From Candidatus Omnitrophota bacterium (lineage in GTDB: Bacteria; Omnitrophota; Gorgyraeia; Zapsychrales; Zapsychraceae), in the NCBI GenBank assembly GCA_023136835.1, contig JAGLQN010000171.1:1-35535 (forward strand): DNA of 35,535 nt, in the 5' to 3' direction. The notes beneath the pieces are model-generated. The model was given only the letters and a program-made list of their open reading frames with translations, was not told where the DNA came from and ran no database searches. Each line of letters begins with the position of its first letter. Within the stretch, counting starts at the first letter, position 1. Both the position numbers and the translations under genes were made by a program. Shown one piece after another: positions 17,468-25,415 of the stretch.

Positions 17468-18739
17468 CTAACGAATAATAATTTCATCCCGCTTTGTTCC
17501 TATCGAAATGTACTTGACCCCAACTTTTAGAAGCTGTTCAAGGCGTTTGATATACTTTCGTGCATTTTTAGGAAGATGGCGATAGGAACGTACCCCGCTG
17601 GTTGGCCGCATCCACCCATCCATTTCCTCATAAATCGGCTTTGCCTGGCTTAAAATCTCAAAATCCGTAGGAAAATCTTTATAAACCTTTCCTCGATATC
17701 GATAACTCGTACATATCTTTATTTTTTTCAGGCCATCAAGAACATCCAGCTTCATAATCGCAAGATCAGAAATTCCGTTAACAATAACAGCATATCTAAC
17801 AAGGACGCTATCAAACCAGCCGCAACGACGCGGCCGCCCTGTCGTTGCCCCAAACTCATTGCCTTTTGTTCGGATTTCCTCCATGAGGCACGTTGAAAAT
17901 TCTGTCGGGAATGGTCCTTCGCCAACACGTGTCGTATAGGCTTTTACACACGCAATAGCTTTGTCAATTTTTGTCGGCGCGACACCGCTGCCTACGCAAA
18001 CACCGCCAACAATCGAGTTTGATGATGTCACGAAAGGATATGTTCCAAAATCAATATCCAGAAAAGTTCCTTGGGCCCCTTCAAAAAGAATTGACTTCTT
18101 TTTATCAATAGTCCTGTTAAGATACAGCATCGTATCACATATATACGGTGCCAGTTTTTTTCCATACGCGAAATATTCTTTATAAATACCTTCAAAAGAA
18201 TAAGCTTTATGATTAAAAACTTTCTGGAAGACTTCGTTCTTTTCTCTAAGATTATCTTCCAATTTCGCCTTGAGGATTCGGGGATTAAGCAGATCAACCA
18301 TCCGGATACCACAGCGGGTCACCTTATCGGCATAACATGGGCCAATTCCCCGTCCTGTTGTTCCAATTTTATTTTTTCGCTTTGTTTCACGCAATCCATC
18401 GAGAACGCGATGATAGGGCATGACAACATGGCAGCGGTCGGAAATTTTTAACCGACTAGCAGGAACTTTCAGCCCCCTTTTCTCCAAGGCCTTGATCTCC
18501 TCAAGTAACGCGAGCGGGTCAACAACGACCCCATTGCCTATCACGCACACCTTTCCTTTATGCAAGATTGCCGAAGGAAGCAAGTGAAAGATATACTCTT
18601 TATTTCCGACAACAACGGTATGGCCAGCATTATTCCCGCCTTGATATCTAACCGTTACATCGGTATCCCTGGAAATAATATCAATAAGCTTTCCTTTACC
18701 TTCATCGCCCCATTGAGCACCCATAACAACAAGGTTCAT
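17468..18739 (-). CDS. purA: Adenylosuccinate synthetase
   Basis: PurA joins IMP and aspartate using GTP to make adenylosuccinate, the first step from IMP to AMP. The phosphate-binding loop GAQWGDEGKGKLID is at residues 7-20, with catalytic Asp12; His40 lies in QGGNNAGHTVV. Other family blocks are IGTTGRGIGPCYADK, FEGAQGTFLDIDFGTYPFVTSSN, TRVGEGPFPTE and GATTGRPRRCGWFD. Length (423) is normal. A GAGAGGAA site precedes the ATG. It lies between the CcdA-like gene and the OmpA-family gene with about 100 bases on each side, so it may be its own unit. Confidence 0.98.
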   Translation of the reverse strand: MNLVVMGAQWGDEGKGKLIDIISRDTDVTVRYQGGNNAGHTVVVGNKEYIFHLLPSAILHKGKVCVIGNGVVVDPLALLEEIKALEKRGLKVPASRLKISDRCHVVMPYHRVLDGLRETKRKNKIGTTGRGIGPCYADKVTRCGIRMVDLLNPRILKAKLEDNLREKNEVFQKVFNHKAYSFEGIYKEYFAYGKKLAPYICDTMLYLNRTIDKKKSILFEGAQGTFLDIDFGTYPFVTSSNSIVGGVCVGSGVAPTKIDKAIACVKAYTTRVGEGPFPTEFSTCLMEEIRTKGNEFGATTGRPRRCGWFDSVLVRYAVIVNGISDLAIMKLDVLDGLKKIKICTSYRYRGKVYKDFPTDFEILSQAKPIYEEMDGWMRPTSGVRSYRHLPKNARKYIKRLEQLLKVGVKYISIGTKRDEIIIR

Positions 18740-18840
18740 TAGATTCCTCTCTCTTAAGTGTAATCAAACTAACCTTTTGCGATCATACACAATATGTTAG
18801 TTCTCATCGTTTTACAATAATTCTTAATTTTCCTAAACAA

Positions 18841-19623
18841 TCACCTTGCAAGAAAATACCCCAATCCGATACCAACCGATAAAAACAAAGCGGCTGATAT
18901 CCCTTTGTAATACAGAATCATTTTCATCTTTTTTCTTGCTCGGCCTAAAAAAAGAATCACAATCCAAGCAGTGATTAAAGGCAAGTTCGCCGTAACACTA
19001 TAATAAAAAAAAGATAAAAACACAAACTTCGCGTTACCACCACTCATTAAATATGAATGAACAATAAAAATGTACTCGTCCTGAGGATATATCGAGCTGC
19101 ACAAAGTTACGATAAAGCCGCTGCCCATGGCGAAGAGAATAAATCTTACAAAAATAAAAAATTTCTTTACTTTACCCGCTGGTTTTTCATCGCTGAGGGT
19201 TTCAAAAAAAGCCGGTACCTTGTACTTGAACCGTCCTGTATCAAAATATTTTTCGTATTGCCATCTATCACTAATATTTAAAAAGCCGAGAACAAGAAAA
19301 ACTGCCGCAAGCAGAAAGTAAAGAATGCGAAGAGTGTGCATAACCACCGGGGTGGCAATAATATAGTCAAAAAATCCGGCTGCCAACCCAAAATGTGTTA
19401 ACCCGGAGAACAGGATGAAAAGCAGGCCTAACCAAAAAACACGCTTTTGGGTGTATCCGACAAGCGAAAGATACATGATAAGGATCAGGGCCGATGCTAA
19501 CCCGCAAGGGTTGATACTGTCGCCAATACCAGCCGTGAAGGCTGGAAATAACGCAAACGAAGGGTATTGTTTTAAATTGTAACGATCCATGTAATTACTT
19601 AGACCTTCAGGAGTTTTATGCAT
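18841..19623 (-). CDS. CcdA/DsbD-like thiol-disulfide membrane transporter
   Basis: A 260-residue protein with about six membrane segments. It has exactly two cysteines: Cys40 in the family motif GDSINPCGLASA in the first segment, and Cys175 (VTLCSSIYPQDEY) in the fourth. This pair is the pattern of CcdA and the DsbD transmembrane domain, which pass electrons from cytosolic thioredoxin to the periplasm. No thioredoxin-like domain is attached and no partner reductase or cytochrome c gene is nearby. The start is uncertain: ATG at 19623 or at 19590 (MDRYNLKQY), neither with a convincing ribosome-binding site. It begins about 20 bases after serA and is probably co-transcribed with it. Confidence 0.8.
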   Translation of the reverse strand: MHKTPEGLSNYMDRYNLKQYPSFALFPAFTAGIGDSINPCGLASALILIMYLSLVGYTQKRVFWLGLLFILFSGLTHFGLAAGFFDYIIATPVVMHTLRILYFLLAAVFLVLGFLNISDRWQYEKYFDTGRFKYKVPAFFETLSDEKPAGKVKKFFIFVRFILFAMGSGFIVTLCSSIYPQDEYIFIVHSYLMSGGNAKFVFLSFFYYSVTANLPLITAWIVILFLGRARKKMKMILYYKGISAALFLSVGIGLGYFLAR

Positions 19624-19644
19624 AAAACATCAACACTATTCGGC

Positions 19645-20568
19645 TTAACCACGTCCTAACAAAGCATTACGTACATTTTCCGCGATTTCAATAGCAACGC
19701 TTACTTTGGCTTCAGAAGTTGCAGCTCCCAAGTGAGGCGTAACAATACAATTATCATGCTTCAACAAAGGTGAATCCTTCGATAGCGGTTCCTGTTCAAA
19801 AACGTCAAGCGCGCATCCCGCGATTTTTCCTTCTTCCAAAGCTTTCGTTAATGCCCTCTCATTAATGATCCCTCCCCGCGCACAATTGATTACCCGGGCT
19901 GTCTTTTTCATCAAACTAAATTCTTCATCTGAGATAAGGTTTTTCGTCTCCTCACTCTTAGGTGCATGTATTGTTATATAATCCGATTGCGTGAGCAATT
20001 CTTTCAATCCAGTCATCGTAACATCTCTTAGGCCGACAGCTTCGATGGAAAGCAACGGATCATAGGCCAAGACATCCATGCCGAAAGCCTTGGCAAATTT
20101 CGCGACCGTCGAGCCAATACGGCCGAATCCAATGACCCCTAATGTCTTTTCATGAAGTTCAACGCCGCGGAATTTCAACCGGTCCCACTTTCCGGTTTTC
20201 AGAGAAGCGCATGCTTGGGGAATATTGCGCGATAATGCCAGGATCATGCTCATCGTATGCTCAGCCGTTGAGGTCGTGTTCCCCGAAGGCGTATTGATGG
20301 TAACAATACCTTTTTTTGCCGCCGCTTTCAGGTCAACGTTGTCTAACCCGACACCGGCACGGCCGATCACTTTAAGCTGGTCTGCCGCATCAAGAATATC
20401 CGCAGTAACTTTTGTCCCACTGCGGATAATCAAAGCATGATAGTCTTTAATGATTGACTTTAACTCTTCCGGAGGCAATCCGAAGCTGCAATCCACTTCA
20501 AAATTTTTAACCGCTTTTAATATATTGATCCCCTCATCGGCAAGTTTGTCGCTTATTAAAATTCTCAT
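19645..20568 (-). CDS. serA: D-3-phosphoglycerate dehydrogenase, short form without ACT domain
   Basis: This D-2-hydroxyacid dehydrogenase best matches SerA, which oxidises 3-phosphoglycerate to 3-phosphohydroxypyruvate at the start of serine synthesis. Visible: LIIRSGTKVTADIL, VIGRAGVGLDNVDL, the NAD loop LGVIGFGRIGSTVAKFAKAF, VINCARGGIINE (active-site Arg), and GCALDVFEQEP then TPHLGAATSEA (catalytic Glu and His). The ATG at 20568 was chosen because GGAA lies five bases upstream; a codon at 20586 overlaps that site. The 307-residue protein stops after the catalytic and NAD domains, lacking the ASB and ACT regulatory domains of longer SerA, so serine feedback through ACT is not expected. A neighbouring aminotransferase remnant supports a serine-pathway origin. 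Another hydroxyacid substrate cannot be excluded. Confidence 0.88.
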   Translation of the reverse strand: MRILISDKLADEGINILKAVKNFEVDCSFGLPPEELKSIIKDYHALIIRSGTKVTADILDAADQLKVIGRAGVGLDNVDLKAAAKKGIVTINTPSGNTTSTAEHTMSMILALSRNIPQACASLKTGKWDRLKFRGVELHEKTLGVIGFGRIGSTVAKFAKAFGMDVLAYDPLLSIEAVGLRDVTMTGLKELLTQSDYITIHAPKSEETKNLISDEEFSLMKKTARVINCARGGIINERALTKALEEGKIAGCALDVFEQEPLSKDSPLLKHDNCIVTPHLGAATSEAKVSVAIEIAENVRNALLGRG

Positions 20569-20629
20569 CGGTATTCCATAATTCAATATTTAAAACTAAA
20601 CGCCTAAACACTGGATTTGTTATACAGCG

Positions 20630-20794
20630 CTTAGAGTTTCTTTGGTATAGAACATATTGCAGCCTCGCAATGACCTCGCTCAGATTCTCTTAAAATTGTG
20701 GGGTGCGGTGATGAATAATCGACCGGCCGAGAACCGCGCATATTTCCGGCGGTATTTGTGTCGAACCGGGTGTGAGCAGTAAATTCTCTCTCAT
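20630..20794 (-). pseudogene. Remnant of a class V (PLP) aminotransferase N-terminus
   Basis: The 247-base gap between clpP and serA is not empty. From an ATG at 20794 the minus strand encodes 34 codons including LLLTPGSTQIPPE and IIHHRTPQF. These match the N-terminus of class V aminotransferases of the alanine-glyoxylate/serine-pyruvate type, which read like LLLTPGPTPVPPEV and IIHHRTPEF. A TAA (20690-20692) then interrupts, but the same frame continues with ENLSEVIARLQYVLYQRNSK, again family-like, down to about 20630. After that the similarity ends and serA begins about 60 bases later. The remaining body of some 330 residues, including the PLP lysine, is absent. The TAA is one transition from CAA (Gln). 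I read this as a gene disabled by a nonsense change and a large internal deletion. An assembly deletion is the main alternative. Confidence 0.75.
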
Positions 20795-20833
20795 TTCTTT
20801 TATATTTTTCCAGACCAAATAGGAATAGGCCTA

Positions 20834-21445
20834 TTATTTCTTACCTTTGCCTGAGTGGATGATCACTTCATCGACAAGGCCATACTCTTTAGCCTCCTCA
20901 GCGGACATGAAATAATCGCGATCACAATCAGCTTGCACCTTTTCAAAATTCTGCTCGCTGTGATCAGCCAATATTTTCGTTAATTCTTCCTTCATGCGGA
21001 GGATTTCCTGAGCTTGAATGGAAATATCACTCGCGCTTCCCTGAACACCGCCCCACGGCTGATGGATCATAATCCGTGAATACGGCAGCGCGAAACGTTT
21101 GCCCTTTGCTCCGGCCGCTAGCAACAGCGATCCCATACTTGCCGCTTGGCCAATGCAATACGTACACACATCCGGTTTTACAAATTGCATCGTGTCATAG
21201 ATCGCCAATCCGGCTGTTACGGCTCCCCCCGGAGAATTGATATAGATATTGATATCCTTATTGGCATCTTCGCTCTGAAGGAAAAGTAATTGAGCGATGA
21301 TAAGATTGGCGACCGTGTCATCAATCGCAGTTCCAATAAAAATAATTCTATCCTTCAAAAGACGGGAATAAATATCATAAGCCCTCTCACCTTGGCCGCT
21401 TTTTTCGACAACCATCGGTACTAATACTTGAGATTTCGGTTTCAT
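20834..21445 (-). CDS. clpP: ATP-dependent Clp protease proteolytic subunit
   Basis: ClpP forms the tetradecameric serine protease chamber used with ClpX or ClpA-type unfoldases. The 203-residue product has the triad Ser103 ([11 protein letters not shown]), His128 ([10 protein letters not shown]) and Asp177 ([11 protein letters not shown]), plus the family blocks [11 protein letters not shown] and [19 protein letters not shown] near-perfect GGAGGAGG site lies nine bases before the ATG. It follows tig by one base, the common tig-clpP pair, but clpX does not follow: downstream are the aminotransferase remnant and serA. Confidence 0.98.
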   Translation of the reverse strand: MKPKSQVLVPMVVEKSGQGERAYDIYSRLLKDRIIFIGTAIDDTVANLIIAQLLFLQSEDANKDINIYINSPGGAVTAGLAIYDTMQFVKPDVCTYCIGQAASMGSLLLAAGAKGKRFALPYSRIMIHQPWGGVQGSASDISIQAQEILRMKEELTKILADHSEQNFEKVQADCDRDYFMSAEEAKEYGLVDEVIIHSGKGKK

Positions 21446-21446
21446 A

Positions 21447-22340
21447 TTATTTAGCCTCCTCCCACTTTGCCTCTTTTAATAAAAGTTCCATAGTCTTAGC
21501 CGGTAAATTTCCGCCTTCTTTAACTTCGATATTCTCGACCTGAGCGATTTTGTCGAGAATCAAATACACTTTAACATCACGCTCCACAGGATTACGCAAC
21601 TCCTTGCGCATTTCCTCTTCTTTCTTATTCATCTCTTCCGCCGAAAGGCCTTGGTCTTTTACCCTCTTTTTTTCTTCTTCAATCCGGTGCTCGATCTGCT
21701 TGCGCACCAATGTTTGCGGAACGGCCAATTTTGCCTTCTTTAAAAGATTTTCGATAATCTGATTTTCAATGTCAAAACGGTTTTGCCGGTCCTTATCTAA
21801 TTCTAGCTGCCGTGAAAGGGATTTCTTGAATTCCGCCAAATTTGGATATCCCAGGCCATGTGCAAAGGCATCATCAATCTCAGCACTTTTATCCTTCCCT
21901 TGCCCCTGCTTGAAATATTCCAATGTTTTATTTATTTCCTCATCGGTCACTTCCGAGCTTTTTCGTGTAACCTTAATCCCCTTGTAATGATCGATCTTGA
22001 CCTCAGGCTTAATGTCTAATTTGGCCGTAAAGGTAATCATTCCGTTTTTGAAATTAACATTTTCAATTTCCGGCATGTCAATAGGCGCCAGCTTCTCCCG
22101 CATAACCCCTTCATGATACACTTCCGGAATAAGCTTCTGAAAAACCTCATCCTGCGCATGTTTGCTATGTTGCGCCTCTAGGATATGCCGAGGCACTTTC
22201 CCCGTACGAAAACCTTTCACTTTAACGATCTTCCCCAGCTCTTTATAAACTTCATCAAATTTTTTCGAAACCCGTTCTTTCGAAATTTCAAATTTCAGTT
22301 CGCGTTTCACCGCATCAACTTTTTTAACTTCAACTTTCAT
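21447..22340 (-). CDS. tig: Trigger factor lacking the PPIase (FKBP) domain
   Basis: Trigger factor is the ribosome-bound chaperone at the exit tunnel. The start at 22340 ([19 protein letters not shown]) matches the normal family N-terminus better than the ATG seven codons upstream. The ribosome-docking signature GFRTGKVP is at about residues 43-50, and the N-domain runs through [14 protein letters not shown]. Instead of the central FKBP-like domain, the sequence passes directly from [17 protein letters not shown] to [22 protein letters not shown], which is the usual start of the C-terminal substrate-cradle domain. The protein is 297 residues against roughly 430 for full-length forms. It is followed by clpP and preceded by lptB. 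Confidence 0.93.
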   Translation of the reverse strand: MKVEVKKVDAVKRELKFEISKERVSKKFDEVYKELGKIVKVKGFRTGKVPRHILEAQHSKHAQDEVFQKLIPEVYHEGVMREKLAPIDMPEIENVNFKNGMITFTAKLDIKPEVKIDHYKGIKVTRKSSEVTDEEINKTLEYFKQGQGKDKSAEIDDAFAHGLGYPNLAEFKKSLSRQLELDKDRQNRFDIENQIIENLLKKAKLAVPQTLVRKQIEHRIEEEKKRVKDQGLSAEEMNKKEEEMRKELRNPVERDVKVYLILDKIAQVENIEVKEGGNLPAKTMELLLKEAKWEEAK

Positions 22341-22387
22341 TTCTTTTATGACTCCCTTCATTGTGTCTATTATATCGACCTAAAACC

Positions 22388-23110
22388 CTACATTTTAAAG
22401 CGCTCGCCCAAGTAAATCTTTTTCGCCTCCGGATCATTGATCAAGTCTTCTGCGGTTCCCGAAATCAAGATCCTTCCCTCAGCGATCAAATAAGCCCTAT
22501 CGGTAATAGCTAATGTTTCACGAACATTGTGATCGGTCAAAAGAATACCCAATCCTCTCGCCTTTAAATCTTTAATGATTTCCTGCGCTTCGGCGACAAC
22601 AATCGGGTCGATCCCGGAGAAAGGCTCGTCAAGAAGAAGAAATGAAGGATTTGTGACCAAGGCTCGTGTGATCTCCAATCGGCGCCGCTCGCCACCGGAT
22701 AATGTATAAGCCTTGCTCCTTGCCAAATGCGCGATATTGAGCTCTTCCAGCAATGATTCCAGGCGGCGCTTGCGCTCGCGGGGGCTGATATCCAGCGTTT
22801 CTAAAATTGCCATGATATTTTCTTCAACCGTTAAAGTCCGGAAAATCGACGCCTCTTGCGCAAGATATCCCATTCCCAAACGGCAGCGGGCATGAATGGA
22901 TTTTTTTGTAATATTTTCCTGGTCAAAGAAGATCTGCCCGGCATTAGCTTTGATAATACCTACGGTCATGTAAAAGGTTGTCGTTTTTCCCGCGCCGTTG
23001 GGTCCCAACAATCCAACAATTTCTGAACGGCCAACACTGATACTAAGCCCATCAACGACACGCCGATGTCCATATGTCTTGACTAAGTTTTTAGTTTCCA
23101 GAAGCTGCAA
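22388..23110 (-). CDS. lptB: LPS export ABC transporter ATP-binding protein LptB
   Basis: LptB is the cytosolic ATPase that, with LptF and LptG, extracts LPS from the inner membrane. The 240 residues show Walker A GPNGAGKTTT at 36-45, the Q-loop MGYLAQEASIFRTLTVEENI (diagnostic for LptB), the signature LSGGERRRLEITRAL, Walker B FLLLDEPFSGIDP and the H-loop LLTDHNVRETL. The start codon is TTG at 23110, supported by a GGGGGGAAG site five bases upstream; it lies inside the end of the LptC-LptA gene (20-base overlap). lptF and lptG are not in the window. Confidence 0.96.
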   Translation of the reverse strand: MQLLETKNLVKTYGHRRVVDGLSISVGRSEIVGLLGPNGAGKTTTFYMTVGIIKANAGQIFFDQENITKKSIHARCRLGMGYLAQEASIFRTLTVEENIMAILETLDISPRERKRRLESLLEELNIAHLARSKAYTLSGGERRRLEITRALVTNPSFLLLDEPFSGIDPIVVAEAQEIIKDLKARGLGILLTDHNVRETLAITDRAYLIAEGRILISGTAEDLINDPEAKKIYLGERFKM

Positions 23111-23924
23111 AAAGACTTCCCCCCTCAGTTAATAAAATTAATTTCGGGCTTCCTGATAAAGTCAGTTTTTGATCGACGGCATCATAAACCGCTTTTTTCG
23201 CAAAGCTCTTATTTTCTCCTTTTTCAATTTCAACATTTCCTAAGCAGACCATTTTTTTTATGCCGGTCATTTCTTTATCAAAATAAATTTCCATGCGATC
23301 AGCTTTCAATGTTTGATCTTCTTGAACAGCTACAACATTATCTTCAAACATCGCTACAGATTCCGCCTGGTTAATAATCATAGGCCCGTCAGATGTGATC
23401 GTAATCGTTTGACTTTCTTCTTTTTTTTCAGGATCTGTTTCGATCATAACGGTGACATCTTTCCGAATCTCAGCTGTCTTTAATCCCGGGCGGGCCTTCA
23501 TGCCCGTGCCAGTAGCCATCATCCGCTCATCGGTAATCACCACATCATCTTCTGTCGTAACTAAATCCTCCATTCTGTTCCAGTCCAATGAATCGGTCAT
23601 AAGCTGTTTACCATCTTCACTTGTGACCACAACATCGTCTTCCAAATGCATTTTTCCGCTGATCTGATCAACAGTTCCTGTTTTTGCTGTCACATTCATT
23701 TTTTGATCACCGAAAGTGTTGGCATCAACATTCGAGAGGATTATTTCACTGCCCACTATGTCGGCAGTGTCACCATTAACATTCCATGCCTTTTCACCGC
23801 TATCATCGTACCCCTGCAGATTGAACCCCTGAAATTTTTGTTCGGGATCCTCAGCGGAAAGCCATCCCGCGCTTAGCAAAAACGTTAACCCAAAAATGAT
23901 GAAGATTTTTATTTTATGCCTCAT
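23091..23924 (-). CDS. Fused LptC-LptA periplasmic LPS transport protein
   Basis: A 277-residue exported protein. Residues 1-24 are a signal peptide or anchor (IFIIFGLTFLLSAGWLSA). About residues 32-165 look like the LptC periplasmic domain (FNLQGYDDSGEKAWNVNGDTA, then SGKMHLEDDVVVTSEDG, DSLDWNRMEDLVTTEDDVVI and MMATGTGMKA). About residues 175-270 look like LptA/OstA (SDGPMIINQAESVAMFEDNV, LKADRMEIYFD, LGNVEIEKGENKSFAKKAVY, LTLSGSPKLIL). Both are beta-jellyroll units that hand LPS across the periplasm, so one chain may replace the separate LptC and LptA proteins. It sits between kdsC (11-base overlap) and lptB (20-base overlap). Alternatively it is an LptA with two OstA-type repeats. Confidence 0.82.
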   Translation of the reverse strand: MRHKIKIFIIFGLTFLLSAGWLSAEDPEQKFQGFNLQGYDDSGEKAWNVNGDTADIVGSEIILSNVDANTFGDQKMNVTAKTGTVDQISGKMHLEDDVVVTSEDGKQLMTDSLDWNRMEDLVTTEDDVVITDERMMATGTGMKARPGLKTAEIRKDVTVMIETDPEKKEESQTITITSDGPMIINQAESVAMFEDNVVAVQEDQTLKADRMEIYFDKEMTGIKKMVCLGNVEIEKGENKSFAKKAVYDAVDQKLTLSGSPKLILLTEGGSLFAASGN

Positions 23925-24441
23925 ATTTTCTCAAGATTGCAGGCCATTTTTTCTGCGTTTTTAAAATGAGTTCAATAACCTCTCTTACCGCACCGCATCC
24001 GCCTTTGCGTTTTGTAATATAGTCCGCCTTTTTTTTGACCTCGCTGACCGCATTGACAACAGCAACAGAAAAACCCACTTTTGTCAGAACCTCGATATCC
24101 GGAAGATCATCACCCATAAAACAAACCTGTGCGTCGCGAAGTTTGAAGTCCCGTAACAATTTTTGATAGACGGCGGTTTTTGGATACGCATCCTGACAAA
24201 CCGCATTAACTTTTAAATCTTTCGCCCGTGCCGTAACCGCGCCGGCTGACCGCGCTGATAAAATAGCCGTTTTAAGGCCCGCTCGCTGAAAAAGAACGAT
24301 CCCGAAGCCATCCTGGACATTGAACACCTTTATTTCCTTACCCTTTTCATCAAGGATAATATCACCCTTTGTAAGCACGCCATCAACATCAAGGATAAGA
24401 AGCTTAACTTTTTTAATTTTTTCTTTTAATCGCGTTTTCAT
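23914..24441 (-). CDS. kdsC: 3-deoxy-D-manno-octulosonate 8-phosphate phosphatase KdsC
   Basis: KdsC removes the phosphate from Kdo-8-phosphate, the third step of CMP-Kdo synthesis. It is a small HAD phosphatase without a cap domain: nucleophile and acid/base Asp18 and Asp20 in LLILDVDGVLT, then KEIKVFNVQDGFGI, a Ser motif AILSARSA, and the C-terminal FMGDDLPDIEVL with metal-binding Asp residues. KGGCGAVREVIELIL near the end is typical of KdsC. Length (175) is normal. Its ATG overlaps the kdsD stop (ATGA), and it overlaps the LptC-LptA gene by 11 bases. Confidence 0.96.
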   Translation of the reverse strand: MKTRLKEKIKKVKLLILDVDGVLTKGDIILDEKGKEIKVFNVQDGFGIVLFQRAGLKTAILSARSAGAVTARAKDLKVNAVCQDAYPKTAVYQKLLRDFKLRDAQVCFMGDDLPDIEVLTKVGFSVAVVNAVSEVKKKADYITKRKGGCGAVREVIELILKTQKKWPAILRKYEA

Positions 24442-25397
24442 ACTAACCCTGCCTTTAGGAGATCCTGGACATCTAAGAGCCCCATGAGTTTACCTTTTCT
24501 ATCGACAACCGGCAGCTCGTCAATCTTTTTATCTTGTAAGATCTGAAGAGCTTCCACAGCTAATTTATCTTTCGAAATCGTTGTGGGATTTTTGGTCATA
24601 ACCTCAAAGATTTTACGCTCCAGAAGCTTCCGATCCGTCTCAAGATGCCGCCGCAAATCGCCATCCGTAAAAATACCGACAAATTTCCCCTTTCCGTTTA
24701 AAACACACGCCGAACCGCATCGCGCCTGGGTGATCGCCAGCAAAACATCTTTGACGGCCATTCCCTCCTTAACCTTTGGATATTGAGCGCCGCGCCGCAT
24801 AATATCCTCAACTTTTAACAAGAGCCTGCGCCCCAGCGAGCCTCCGGGATGATAAAAGGCAAAGTTTTCCCTTTTGAATTCCCGCCGGACAATAAGACAA
24901 GCGGCAAGCGCGTCTCCCATGACAAGTGTTGCCGTCGTTGAAGCCATCGGCGCTAACCCCAACGGGCACCCTTCCTTCTTTACCGAGACATCCAGAACAA
25001 TATCGCTGTACTGCGCAAGAGTCGATTTTTGATTTCCGGTGAGCGCAATAATCTTCGATTTGATCTTTTTAACCAAAGGCAATAACCTTTTGATTTCATC
25101 TGTCTCCCCGCTGCTCGAGATAACGATAACAACATCGTTTCTGGTCACTTGCCCCAAATCGCCATGGACCGCCTCGGCACTATGCATCCACAGGCTCGGC
25201 GTGCCTGTTGAAGACAGGGTTGCTGCAATTTTGCGCCCAATGATCCCTGTTTTTCCCATGCCGGTAACGATCACACGCCCTTTACACTTAGCAATAACAT
25301 CAACGGCCTTTGAAAAACGCCCGTCAATTCTTTTCGCCAAATCCTTGATGGCCTGCGCTTCGGTCCGAATAACTTCTATTGCTTTTTTAAGCGGCAT
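24438..25397 (-). CDS. kdsD: Arabinose-5-phosphate isomerase KdsD
   Basis: KdsD converts ribulose-5-phosphate to arabinose-5-phosphate, the first step of Kdo synthesis. The 319-residue protein has an N-terminal SIS sugar-isomerase domain (GRVIVTGMGKTGIIGRKIAATLSSTG written in part: VTGMGKTGIIGRKIAATL; then MHSAEAVHGDLG, VIVISSSGETDEI and the HPGGSLGRRLL block) and two C-terminal CBS domains (about 200-319; for example GIFTDGDLRRHLE and ELPVVDRKGKLMGLLDVQDLLKAG). This is the normal KdsD architecture. GGAG lies five bases before the ATG. It starts about 18 bases after kdsA and overlaps kdsC by four bases. Confidence 0.96.
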   Translation of the reverse strand: MPLKKAIEVIRTEAQAIKDLAKRIDGRFSKAVDVIAKCKGRVIVTGMGKTGIIGRKIAATLSSTGTPSLWMHSAEAVHGDLGQVTRNDVVIVISSSGETDEIKRLLPLVKKIKSKIIALTGNQKSTLAQYSDIVLDVSVKKEGCPLGLAPMASTTATLVMGDALAACLIVRREFKRENFAFYHPGGSLGRRLLLKVEDIMRRGAQYPKVKEGMAVKDVLLAITQARCGSACVLNGKGKFVGIFTDGDLRRHLETDRKLLERKIFEVMTKNPTTISKDKLAVEALQILQDKKIDELPVVDRKGKLMGLLDVQDLLKAGLV

Positions 25398-25415
25398 AAA
25401 CGCTCCAGATGATCT

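Noticed and set aside
20701-20794. Possible tRNA or structured RNA (GGTTCGA seen on the minus strand)
   Set aside because: No cloverleaf arms pair around it, and the stretch reads well as the N-terminus of a class V aminotransferase.
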